Below, one piece after another: positions 52,324 to 60,060 of a stretch of 64,000 nucleotides of DNA. A program made the position numbers and the translations under genes. How positions within the stretch are numbered: the stretch's first letter is position 1; the number at the start of each line of letters is the position of its first letter. Source of the DNA: Stygiobacter sp. RIFOXYC2_FULL_38_25 (GTDB taxonomy: Bacteria > Bacteroidota > Ignavibacteria > Ignavibacteriales > Melioribacteraceae); assembly GCA_001803165.1 (NCBI GenBank), contig MHAZ01000017.1:434001-498000 (forward strand). Reading direction: 5' to 3'. The notes beneath the pieces were generated by a model that was not told the DNA's origin, did no database searches, and was given only the letters and a program-made list of their open reading frames with translations.

Positions 52324-53370
52324 ATGATTCGATTTGGACATAGCGAAATATTGTATCTATTGTGGTTAGTGCCGGCACTCGTTGTGCTGTACTGGTACAT
52401 TCAGAAAAACCAGAATAAACTTTTGGAAAAATTCGCTGGAACTAAACTTCACAAAATTTTATTTCCGGAAAGAAGTTTATTCAAATCCGCAATTAAGTTT
52501 GGTGTTTTCCTGTTCGGCTTAACTTTACTGATTGTGGCTGTTGCTAATCCACAGATAGGAACTAAGATTGAAGACGTTAAACAAGTTGGTATTGATGTTT
52601 ACATCTTGCTCGATGTTTCTAGAAGTATGGCAGCAGAAGACATTAAACCCAACCGCTTGGAAAAAGCCCGGTTTGAAATTGCCAAGCTAATTCAAAAATT
52701 GGAAGGCGATAGAATCGGGTTAATTGTTTTTTCAGGACAAGCTTACATACAGTTTCCATTAACATCAGATTATTCTGCCGCAAACCTATTTTTGAATGCT
52801 GTTGATTTTAATTCCGTTCCACAACCCGGAACAAACATTGGCTCCGCACTCGATCTCGCGCTAAAATCTTTCCGTTACGATGACGGAACAAAGAAAGCAA
52901 TAGTTGTGATTACAGATGGAGAAGACCACGAAGGAAATATTGAGGGTGCGTTAAGCGAAGCAAATTCCAAAGATGTAGTGGTTTACGCAATTGGTTTCGG
53001 TTCGCAAACCGGTACACCAATACCGGTTTACAATGAAAGCGGCGCACAAATTGGCTATAAGAAAGATAATCAAGGACAAATAGTTTTAACCAAGCTGGAT
53101 GAAGCAACCTTGAAGACTATAACCGAAAAGGGAAACGGCAAGTATTACCGCGGAAGCAACACAGAAGATGAACTTGATAAAATTTACAATGATCTCGCCA
53201 AGATTCAAGAATCTGAATATGGTTCGAAAAAAGTTACTGAATATGAAGACCGTTTCTTTTACTTTTTATTCCCCGCAATATTTTTGTTGATAGCAGAATT
53301 TATGATGACATCCAAAAGAACAAAATGGCTTGACAAGTTTGAACAGATGCGGAAAGGAGAACTGAAATGA
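52324..53370 (+). CDS. batB: BatB, VWA-domain membrane protein
   Basis: A 348-residue paralogue of BatA: two N-terminal membrane helices, VWA domain with MIDAS DVSRSMAAE (about 97-105), SGQAYIQFPLTSD and VITDGEDHEGN, and a C-terminal helix (FFYFLFPAIFLLIAEFMM). It begins seven bases after the right end of the GxxExxY cassette and overlaps batC by four bases (ATGA). No good ribosome-binding site is visible before its ATG, because the insertion has replaced the native upstream sequence. Confidence 0.93.
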   Translation: MIRFGHSEILYLLWLVPALVVLYWYIQKNQNKLLEKFAGTKLHKILFPERSLFKSAIKFGVFLFGLTLLIVAVANPQIGTKIEDVKQVGIDVYILLDVSRSMAAEDIKPNRLEKARFEIAKLIQKLEGDRIGLIVFSGQAYIQFPLTSDYSAANLFLNAVDFNSVPQPGTNIGSALDLALKSFRYDDGTKKAIVVITDGEDHEGNIEGALSEANSKDVVVYAIGFGSQTGTPIPVYNESGAQIGYKKDNQGQIVLTKLDEATLKTITEKGNGKYYRGSNTEDELDKIYNDLAKIQESEYGSKKVTEYEDRFFYFLFPAIFLLIAEFMMTSKRTKWLDKFEQMRKGELK

Positions 53371-54059
53371 AAAAGCTAATGTGCGCGTTGTTTGTCAGCT
53401 TAACTTTTTTGGGATCCGTTTCCGCTCAAAGCAAAAGAAGTTTGAACAACGATGGCGTTGATTTGTATAATGAGAAAAAGTTTGCTGATGCCGAAGTGAA
53501 ATTCAAAAAGAGCTTAGAGAAAGATCCGCAGTTATTCCAAGGACATTTTAATCTTGGCGATTCTTATTACAAGCAAGGCAGATATGATGAAGCAATTCAA
53601 TCATACAAGAACAGTATAGGATTGACCGATGATAAAGAAAAGAAGTCCAAAGCGTTTCATAATATTGGCAACGCATTATTAAAACAGCAGAAATATGAAG
53701 ATGGAATTGGCGCTTACAAGAATGCACTCAAGACTAATCCAAACGATTTGGAAACGAAGTACAATCTTTCTTATGCTCTAAACATGCTGAAGCAAAACCA
53801 GAATAAACAAAATCAGCAAAACAAAAACGATAAAAACAAAGACCAGAATAAAGATCAACAGCAACAGCAGCAAGATCAGCAAGACAAAAAAGATCAGAAC
53901 AAAGAACAGCAGAAGCAGCAACAACAGCAGCCGAAGAATCAAATTTCTAAAGAGGAAGCCCAGCGGATTCTTGAAGCAATGAAAAACAATGAGAAGGATA
54001 TGCAAAAGAAGCTGCGTAAGGTTAAAGGTAAACCATATGCAACGGATAAAGACTGGTAA
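53367..54059 (+). CDS. batC: BatC, TPR protein
   Basis: A 230-residue periplasmic protein with a signal peptide (about 1-20, ending GSVSAQ) and three TPR units (about 24-135; GVDLYNEKKFADAEVKFKKS, GHFNLGDSYYKQGRYDEAI, KAFHNIGNALLKQQKYEDG). The following 60 residues are almost wholly Gln, Lys, Asn and Asp, a low-complexity linker, before a short helical end (KEEAQRILEAMKNNE). Overlaps batB by four bases. Expected to bridge Bat partners in the periplasm. Confidence 0.9.
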   Translation: MKKLMCALFVSLTFLGSVSAQSKRSLNNDGVDLYNEKKFADAEVKFKKSLEKDPQLFQGHFNLGDSYYKQGRYDEAIQSYKNSIGLTDDKEKKSKAFHNIGNALLKQQKYEDGIGAYKNALKTNPNDLETKYNLSYALNMLKQNQNKQNQQNKNDKNKDQNKDQQQQQQDQQDKKDQNKEQQKQQQQQPKNQISKEEAQRILEAMKNNEKDMQKKLRKVKGKPYATDKDW

Positions 54060-54112
54060 GAAAGTACTTAGTACATAGTATTTAGTAATTAGAATAATAG
54101 AAGAGTTGGATA

Positions 54113-55942
54113 ATGATTAACAGTGCAAAATATTTTTTCGTAGTGAGTATATTTTTCTTTTGTGCTGTAATTCAAAACTCGTATGCACAAAAGTTTTCCG
54201 CTTCAATCGAAAGAACTACTGTTGGGCAGAATGACCGCTTTCAAGTGGATTTTACTTTTGAAGGTGGCGATGTAAATAGCGTTAGCAATTTCCGTCAGCC
54301 AAACTTTGCCGGATTCCGAGTATTAAGCGGTCCAAATCAATCTTCAAGCATGCAAATAATTAACGGAAGAGCTAGCGGATCAATTAGTCTTTCATACATT
54401 TTGCAGCCATCAAACGTTGGTGAATTTACGATGGGCTCTGCCTCAATAGATTATGCCGGTAAAACTTATTCAACTCAACCGATCAAAATAAAAGTTGAAA
54501 AAGGTTCGCCGCAGCAGCAACAGCAAAGTTCGAGTGGAGGATACAACCAACAAGAATTGGCAAAGAGTGTCTTCATAGTGGCAGAAGCAAATAAATCACG
54601 CGTAATACAAGGTGAGCAGATTACAATTACCTACAAACTTTACACAAAGCTGAATATTGCTTCACCGCAGATTACAAAGCTTCCCTCTTACGAAGGTTTC
54701 TGGTCGGAAGAAATTGGTCCGATCAAACAGATTAATTTTGATTTGGAAATGTATCGCGGAGAAAGATTCCGTGTTGCCAAGATTAAGCAAGTCGCGCTGT
54801 TCCCAAGCAAAACCGGAACACTTAACGTAACACCGTTTGAGTTAAACGTTCCGGTTATTGTGAAAAAGAAACGCACCGGCAACGATATGTTCGATGAGTT
54901 TTTTAACGATTCATTTTTCGGCAGATCGGAAACGGTTCAGTTTCTCGCAAAATCCAACACACTAAAAGTTCAAGTTGATCCATTGCCAGGCGGAGCGCCG
55001 GCGTCATTTAATGGCGCGGTCGGTAATTTTACTTTCAGAGCTGAAGTAGATAAGCAAAATGTTACAACCAACGAAAGCATTACGCTGCGAATGAACCTAA
55101 GCGGCAGTGGAAATATCAAATTGCTTAACGCGCCTCAGCCGCAATTGCCGGGTGGTTTCGAAAAGTATGAACCGAAAACTGTCGAAAATATTAATCGTGG
55201 TGGGGTTGTTTCCGGACAAAAAATAATTGATTATCTAATCGTTCCCCGTTCATCTGGAACCAAAGAAATTCCAGCCGTTGAGTTTACTTACTTCAATCCT
55301 TCTTCTAAAAAGTATGTTACTCTCAAATCTCAAACTTTCAAAATTAATGTTCGTCCCGGTGTTGGCGGAGAAGTTGCTTCAAACAATTTTGCTAAAGAAG
55401 ATGTTAAGCTTCTAAGCCAGGACATCCGTTACATCAAGCTATCGGATTTCAATCTGGAGCCGAAGCAAGAGATTACTTTCATCAAACCTTGGTTTTGGCT
55501 TTCAATAGTTCTTCCTCTTTTAGGAATGATAGGCGCGTTTGTTTACAAGACTAAACAAGATAAACTTTACGGCAATGTTCAACTTCTTAAATTCCAGAAA
55601 GCTGAAAAAGAAGCGCGTAAAAGATTGAAGCTCGCCAAGGCGGCACTCGATTCCCAGCAGACAACAAATTTTTATTCAGAGATTTCCTTCGCACTCTTCG
55701 GTTATTTGGAAGACAAACTTTCAATACAGAAATCTGAGTTTACTCTTGATGGCGCCGTAGAGAAGCTACAAAGGAAGACAGTAAACGAAGCTTTGATTGC
55801 GCGTGTAAAACAAATTGCCGAGCGATGTGAGTTTGCCCGCTTTGCGCCCCAAGGTGAAATGCAAGCCGCCGCTAACGATATGTATGAAGAAACTGTTAAG
55901 GTGATTATAGATTTGGATTCTTCGATTGGAGGTAAGAAATGA
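54113..55942 (+). CDS. batD: BatD, oxygen-tolerance protein
   Basis: A 609-residue BatD. Signal peptide about 1-26 (ending SYAQ), a run of beta-sandwich domains (about 28-440; VGQNDRFQVDFTFEGG, RVIQGEQITITYKLYT, VTTNESITLRMNLSGSG), a membrane helix (about 462-482, PWFWLSIVLPLLGMIGAFVY) and a cytoplasmic helical part (about 490-609). This is the family layout. It is 53 bases after batC, a spacer that holds short CTTAGTA-like repeats, and overlaps batE by four bases. Confidence 0.92.
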   Translation: MINSAKYFFVVSIFFFCAVIQNSYAQKFSASIERTTVGQNDRFQVDFTFEGGDVNSVSNFRQPNFAGFRVLSGPNQSSSMQIINGRASGSISLSYILQPSNVGEFTMGSASIDYAGKTYSTQPIKIKVEKGSPQQQQQSSSGGYNQQELAKSVFIVAEANKSRVIQGEQITITYKLYTKLNIASPQITKLPSYEGFWSEEIGPIKQINFDLEMYRGERFRVAKIKQVALFPSKTGTLNVTPFELNVPVIVKKKRTGNDMFDEFFNDSFFGRSETVQFLAKSNTLKVQVDPLPGGAPASFNGAVGNFTFRAEVDKQNVTTNESITLRMNLSGSGNIKLLNAPQPQLPGGFEKYEPKTVENINRGGVVSGQKIIDYLIVPRSSGTKEIPAVEFTYFNPSSKKYVTLKSQTFKINVRPGVGGEVASNNFAKEDVKLLSQDIRYIKLSDFNLEPKQEITFIKPWFWLSIVLPLLGMIGAFVYKTKQDKLYGNVQLLKFQKAEKEARKRLKLAKAALDSQQTTNFYSEISFALFGYLEDKLSIQKSEFTLDGAVEKLQRKTVNEALIARVKQIAERCEFARFAPQGEMQAAANDMYEETVKVIIDLDSSIGGKK

Positions 55943-56709
55943 AAAATATAAAATTAATTCCGGTACTCCTCATTTCTTTCTTGTTGATTTCTTTCGGCAA
56001 CTCAACCGCTCAAACTCCCGAACAGTTAATACAGAAAGCAAATAAGTTTTATCAAGAGCAAAATTATTCCGAAGCTATTTCCACTTACGAGAAAATACTT
56101 TCTCAAGGATTTGAAAGCGGCGCGTTGTACTACAATCTCGGCAATTCGTTTTTCAAAGAGGGCAAACTTGGTAAATCCATTTTGTCTTACGAACGAGGAT
56201 TAAAGCTTGAGCCTAACGATGAAGATTTAGCTTACAATTTGAGAATCGCAAACTCGCGTACAGTTGATAAAATTTCCGAAGTACCGAAACTGTTTCTCGT
56301 TTCTTGGTGGGAAGGTTTAGTAACAGCTTTTGGAATTAGCGGCTGGTCTATTCTTGTTGTTTTAACTTTTTGGGTTTTGATTGCAAGCATTGCCGTTTAT
56401 TTCTTTTCACGCAAAGCAAACTGGCAGAGAATCACTTTTATGAGTGGCTCAATCTCGCTTTCGGTGATGATTCTGCTAATTGTAATTTTGTTTGCGCGCA
56501 TCAATAGAGAAGCAGCAACGGATTACGGCATACTAACTGAGCAAACCTATTCTGCTAAAGTTTCTCCGGACGAGAAAAGCAACGATGCTTTCGTTATACA
56601 CGAGGGTGTTAAGTTCAGCATTGAAGATGCTGTCGGCGGCTGGACGAAAATCCGTTTGATAGATGGAAAAATCGGCTGGGTTTACAAAGACGCTTTTGGA
56701 CTAATCTAA
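55939..56709 (+). CDS. batE: BatE, TPR and SH3-type domain protein
   Basis: A 256-residue protein with signal peptide (about 1-24, ending STAQ), two TPR units (about 28-102; KANKFYQEQNYSEAISTYEK and GALYYNLGNSFFKEGKLGKS), two membrane helices (about 128-152 and 166-184) and a C-terminal bacterial SH3-type domain (about 198-256, ending GGWTKIRLIDGKIGWVYKD). This is the BatE plan. It closes the operon; the SH3-type end may bind cell wall. Confidence 0.9.
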   Translation: MKNIKLIPVLLISFLLISFGNSTAQTPEQLIQKANKFYQEQNYSEAISTYEKILSQGFESGALYYNLGNSFFKEGKLGKSILSYERGLKLEPNDEDLAYNLRIANSRTVDKISEVPKLFLVSWWEGLVTAFGISGWSILVVLTFWVLIASIAVYFFSRKANWQRITFMSGSISLSVMILLIVILFARINREAATDYGILTEQTYSAKVSPDEKSNDAFVIHEGVKFSIEDAVGGWTKIRLIDGKIGWVYKDAFGLI

Positions 56710-56821
56710 GTTAACGACTCCACAAAAGAGCGAAGTTTACGGATAGACTTCGCTTCGTAAAGAAGAAAGATTCTACACTCGTTCTTCGCTTCATCTCATT
56801 CTTACATTAATTTTTTTTCTT

Positions 56822-56829
56822 TATATTTG
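56822..56829 (+). promoter_or_regulatory. Candidate -7 box for VWA lipoprotein gene
   Basis: TATATTTG matches TAnnTTTG and lies 26 bases before the ATG at 56855. No TTG is seen at the right distance upstream, where the sequence is T-rich. Confidence 0.4.
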
Positions 56830-56854
56830 AACAAGCAGATCGGTTGGAAATTAT

Positions 56855-58168
56855 ATGAAATTATTTATTAGAACATATATCGGGATTGTGTTTGCGGCGG
56901 TATTAATTAATTCCGGCTGCTCATTTAATGATAATACATCTACTACACCAACATCTCCAACCAATACTACACTACAACTGCAAACTCCTAAAGATGGTGC
57001 TACCGCCGTTTCTTCATTTGGAACAAATCTGCAATGGTCATCAACAGCCGCTATTGGAACTGTGTTCGAAGTTTTTCTTGAGACTACTGCTGGTAAAAAT
57101 ATTTTGCCAACAGCTTCCACCTGGAGTGCAACACCAAAAGCGTTGGGACTGACTACTACAACTTATTCCACCGGACAGCTAACTTATGCAACCTGGTATG
57201 CATGGAGAGTTCGCGCGCTATTTCCAAGCGGTTCTTGGATGGATTCCCCGGTGCAATATTTTCAGACGGAAGACATTCCGCAATCTGCTTCCAACATCTT
57301 AAAAATTCATGATTACTCTACAAATTACGATCCGGCGAATGTTGCACAAGATCATATCATAAAAATAATTTTTCAAGTTACCGACCCGGCTGGGAATGGA
57401 ATTGTAGATCTAACCAAAGACCAATTTGAAGTTTTAGAAGATAACGAGCAGCTACGCGAATTTGAACTTAACTTTGCGCCGCAAGCTCCATCAAAAGTTA
57501 TACTGCCGGTTCATTTGTTGATTGATAACAGCACAAGTTTGAAAGCAAATAACCGTCTGCCCTTGATGAAAGCAGACGCTACTGAAATTGTTACTCGTCT
57601 TAGCTCGCTTGCTTCGTTAACTCCATTTTTTAATATCTATCAGTTTAGCGAAACACTTTCTCCTCAAGTCGGCGGAATTACTCCACCCGGCGTTAATGCA
57701 GATCAAGCAAAGATTGATATCAATAACATACAAAACGGTGTAGCATCAACAGATTTTAACGGCGCTGTGGCAGATGTAGCCACTTCGATGGTTAATTCCT
57801 ACACGGTAAATGAAATTAAGCAGCACGTTATGATTGTTCTTTCCGATGGTGATGATACTGCCGGTAAGAGATCGCTTGCGGAAGCTACTAACGCTGTCTC
57901 CGCTAAACGTGTTTACACAATGGGTTACGCCGGCGATCTTCGCGAAGATATTCTAAAGATGATTGGAGTTTCCGGTTATTTCAACCGCAGTATGAATGGA
58001 GATTTTTCTTCATACTTACTCAACATAAGAACTTATTTGGAAAATTTCTCCCGCAGTTTTTATGTGCTAACAATTACAAGTCCAAAACGCGGATATAGAA
58101 CACACACTATTTCAATTCGTATGCACGGAAGTTTGAATCCGGTAACGGTAAACTATCCAGGCTGGTAA
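56855..58168 (+). CDS. VWA-domain lipoprotein
   Basis: A 437-residue lipoprotein with lipobox INSGCS (Cys about 22) and a Thr/Ser/Pro-rich linker. Residues about 40-135 look like a fibronectin type III or related sandwich (LQTPKDGATAVSSFGTNLQW and YATWYAWRVRALFPSGSW). After a short join comes a VWA domain (about 200-415) whose MIDAS is DNSTSLKAN, with IVLSDGDDTAGK as the later Asp motif. It is next to the Bat operon but has its own candidate promoter. Function unknown; VWA lipoproteins commonly bind proteins at the surface. Confidence 0.83.
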   Translation: MKLFIRTYIGIVFAAVLINSGCSFNDNTSTTPTSPTNTTLQLQTPKDGATAVSSFGTNLQWSSTAAIGTVFEVFLETTAGKNILPTASTWSATPKALGLTTTTYSTGQLTYATWYAWRVRALFPSGSWMDSPVQYFQTEDIPQSASNILKIHDYSTNYDPANVAQDHIIKIIFQVTDPAGNGIVDLTKDQFEVLEDNEQLREFELNFAPQAPSKVILPVHLLIDNSTSLKANNRLPLMKADATEIVTRLSSLASLTPFFNIYQFSETLSPQVGGITPPGVNADQAKIDINNIQNGVASTDFNGAVADVATSMVNSYTVNEIKQHVMIVLSDGDDTAGKRSLAEATNAVSAKRVYTMGYAGDLREDILKMIGVSGYFNRSMNGDFSSYLLNIRTYLENFSRSFYVLTITSPKRGYRTHTISIRMHGSLNPVTVNYPGW

Positions 58169-58178
58169 AAGGAAAACA

Positions 58179-58469
58179 ATGTCTGTTACAAGAAAAGATG
58201 TAGAATATATTGCTTCGCTTTCCAAGCTGAAGTTTGAAGAAAACGAGCTTGATAATTTCACTCACCAACTGAACGACATTCTCGCTTACGTTGAAAAACT
58301 AAATGAGCTTGATACTGAAAATGTTGAACCGCTTTCTCATCCGGTCGAAAATGAAAATGTTTTCCGCGAGGATGAATTGAAACCTTCGATTTCAACCGAA
58401 GAAGCTTTGAAAAACTCACCGAGCAAAACGGAAGAGTTCTTTAGAGTTCCCAAAGTGATTAACCAATAA
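58179..58469 (+). CDS. gatC: Aspartyl/glutamyl-tRNA amidotransferase subunit C
   Basis: A 96-residue GatC, the small belt subunit that stabilises GatA–GatB. Visible features are VTRKDVEYIASLSKLKFEEN, FTHQLNDILAYVEKLNELDT and the Pro-rich NVEPLSHPVENENVFREDE, ending EEFFRVPKVI. Full length. It starts 10 bases after the VWA lipoprotein gene and precedes kdsB by 14 bases; gatB is at 31834 on the other strand. Confidence 0.95.
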   Translation: MSVTRKDVEYIASLSKLKFEENELDNFTHQLNDILAYVEKLNELDTENVEPLSHPVENENVFREDELKPSISTEEALKNSPSKTEEFFRVPKVINQ

Positions 58470-58483
58470 CTCCACTATAGATA

Positions 58484-59239
58484 ATGATTGTAGGAATAAT
58501 CCCCGCACGCTTTGCATCATCACGTTTAATGGGAAAACCGCTTGCAGATATTGGCGGCAAACCAATGATTCAGCATACTTACAACAGCGCAAAAAAATCC
58601 AAATTGTTGGATAAAGTTATCATTGCGGTTGATGATGAAAAAGTTTTTCAAGTAGTAACCGCTTTTGGCGCGGAAGCTTATATGACTCCGAAAGATTGCG
58701 CCAGCGGATCGGACAGAATTGCATTTGTAGTTGAAAAAATTCCCGATGCTGAAATAATTGTAAACATTCAAGGTGATGAACCTTTTATAAAAGGGAAGAT
58801 GATTGACCAGGCGATTGAACCGCTTTGGATTGATAAGAAGGTAAACCTTTCAACACTTGCAAGAAGAATTACAAATGTGGAAGAAATGAAATCTCCGGCA
58901 GTTGTTAAAGTGGTTTTCGATTATCACAACTACGCAATGTATTTCTCACGCTCGCCAATTCCTTTTGTGCGGGACGCAAGGACAAATCTTGAAAAGGTTC
59001 AATCGGCGGATATTTATAAACACATTGGTCTTTATGTTTACCGCCGGGAAACTTTACTAAAGTTTACTACACTTAAACCGACTGATTTAGAACAAATCGA
59101 AAAACTTGAACAGCTCCGGTTTTTGGAAAATGGGTTTAAGATGAAGATTGTTGTTACCGAGTATGATAGTTTGTCGGTAGATACGCCGCGCGATCTTGAA
59201 CTTGCCCGCCGTTTCTTAGAACGCCAGAATAAAAAGTAA
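58484..59239 (+). CDS. kdsB: 3-deoxy-manno-octulosonate cytidylyltransferase
   Basis: A 251-residue KdsB, which makes CMP-Kdo for lipopolysaccharide. It begins IPARFASSRLMGKPLADI (nucleotide loop), with VVTAFGAEAYMTPKDCASGS, IVNIQGDEPFI (metal-binding Asp), YFSRSPIPFVRD, YKHIGLYVYRR and EYDSLSVDTPRDLELARR. All family blocks are intact. Its presence shows a Kdo-containing outer membrane. Preceded by gatC in the same direction. Confidence 0.96.
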   Translation: MIVGIIPARFASSRLMGKPLADIGGKPMIQHTYNSAKKSKLLDKVIIAVDDEKVFQVVTAFGAEAYMTPKDCASGSDRIAFVVEKIPDAEIIVNIQGDEPFIKGKMIDQAIEPLWIDKKVNLSTLARRITNVEEMKSPAVVKVVFDYHNYAMYFSRSPIPFVRDARTNLEKVQSADIYKHIGLYVYRRETLLKFTTLKPTDLEQIEKLEQLRFLENGFKMKIVVTEYDSLSVDTPRDLELARRFLERQNKK

Positions 59240-59324
59240 TTCGCAAAGTTGGAAATTCTCTGCGTTCTTTGTTTAGCTTCTCTTTGCGCTCTCTGCGGTT
59301 ACATCTTTCTCTTTGGTTTACTAA

Positions 59325-59355
59325 TTGTCTTTTCCACCCATCAATGCTATTTTTG
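59325..59355 (+). promoter_or_regulatory. Promoter of B12-binding gene (TTG–N20–TATTTTTG)
   Basis: TTG at 59325-59327 and TATTTTTG at 59348-59355 are 20 bases apart, fitting the Bacteroidota -33/-7 pair. It lies 23 bases before the ATG at 59379. Confidence 0.5.
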
Positions 59356-59378
59356 AATAAGAAAAATTGGAGTAATTA

Positions 59379-59786
59379 ATGGATAGCAAGATTAGAGTTT
59401 TGGTTGCCAAAGCCGGATTAGATGGACATGATAGAGGAGCTAAAGTAGTTGCCGCCGCGCTTAGAGATGCCGGAATGGAAGTAATTTACACCGGCTTACG
59501 TCAAACACCGGAAATGATTGTTGAAGCGGCAATTCAAGAAGATGTACACGCAATTGGAATCAGTATTCTTTCCGGCGCGCACATGACAATCTTTCCGCGC
59601 ATTTTGCAATTGATGAAAGACAAAGAAGTGGATGATATTCTTTTGTTCGGCGGCGGAATTATTCCCGAAAGCGATTTGGTGAAACTTAGAGAACTTGGCG
59701 TTGGAATGCTTTTCACGCCCGGAACATCTACACAAGACATTATTAAGTATCTCAATGAATGGGTGGAGAAGCACCCGAAGAATTGA
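59379..59786 (+). CDS. Cobalamin B12-binding domain protein (methylmalonyl-CoA mutase small-domain type)
   Basis: A 135-residue stand-alone B12-binding domain. It carries the DxHxxG signature in [19 protein letters not shown] (His lower ligand), then [13 protein letters not shown] and [15 protein letters not shown], the second and third cofactor loops. It equals the C-terminal domain of methylmalonyl-CoA mutase and is found as a separate subunit in archaea and some bacteria, where a catalytic subunit is encoded elsewhere. That partner is not in this window. Confidence 0.92.
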   Translation: MDSKIRVLVAKAGLDGHDRGAKVVAAALRDAGMEVIYTGLRQTPEMIVEAAIQEDVHAIGISILSGAHMTIFPRILQLMKDKEVDDILLFGGGIIPESDLVKLRELGVGMLFTPGTSTQDIIKYLNEWVEKHPKN

Positions 59787-59834
59787 TGTGCTGAAAGCTA
59801 TAAGCTATTAGCAGTTAGCAAAAAGATTAAGAAG

Positions 59835-59860
59835 AGCCTCACGATTTGTGGGGCTTTTCG
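59835..59860 (+). terminator. Rho-independent terminator after B12-binding gene
   Basis: AGCCTCAC pairs with GTGGGGCT (one G-T pair) around GATTT, followed by TTTCGTTTT. It follows a short AGCTATAAGCTATTAGC repeat (59796-59820). Confidence 0.75.
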
Positions 59861-59934
59861 TTTTGTGATGCTTAGGAGTGATTTTTTGCGATTCGATTAA
59901 CGCAATTGCCGGTAATTGCAAAGTAAGATTTTCC

Positions 59935-59962
59935 GTAGAGACGAGGCATGCCTCGTCTCTAC
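59935..59962. repeat. Perfect 28-bp palindrome GTAGAGACGAGGCA...
   Basis: GTAGAGACGAGGCA is followed directly by its reverse complement and then ATCTTTTTTATT, so it could also terminate transcription rightward. The GTAGAGACG...CGTCTCTAC frame recurs inside two coding sequences at 62032-62059 and 63468-63495. Confidence 0.8.
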
Positions 59963-60060
59963 ATCTTTTTTATTTGCATTGCTTTTCCCGGATGCATTTA
60001 AGATTTTAACAATGAAATAAATACTGTTGTCTGTATCTATCCTTTATTTGGGGAGATGTT

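Noticed and set aside
53778-54005. Leucine-rich minus-strand ORF in batC
   Set aside because: It is the complement of the Gln/Lys codon tract of batC, which makes Leu/Phe runs on the other strand.
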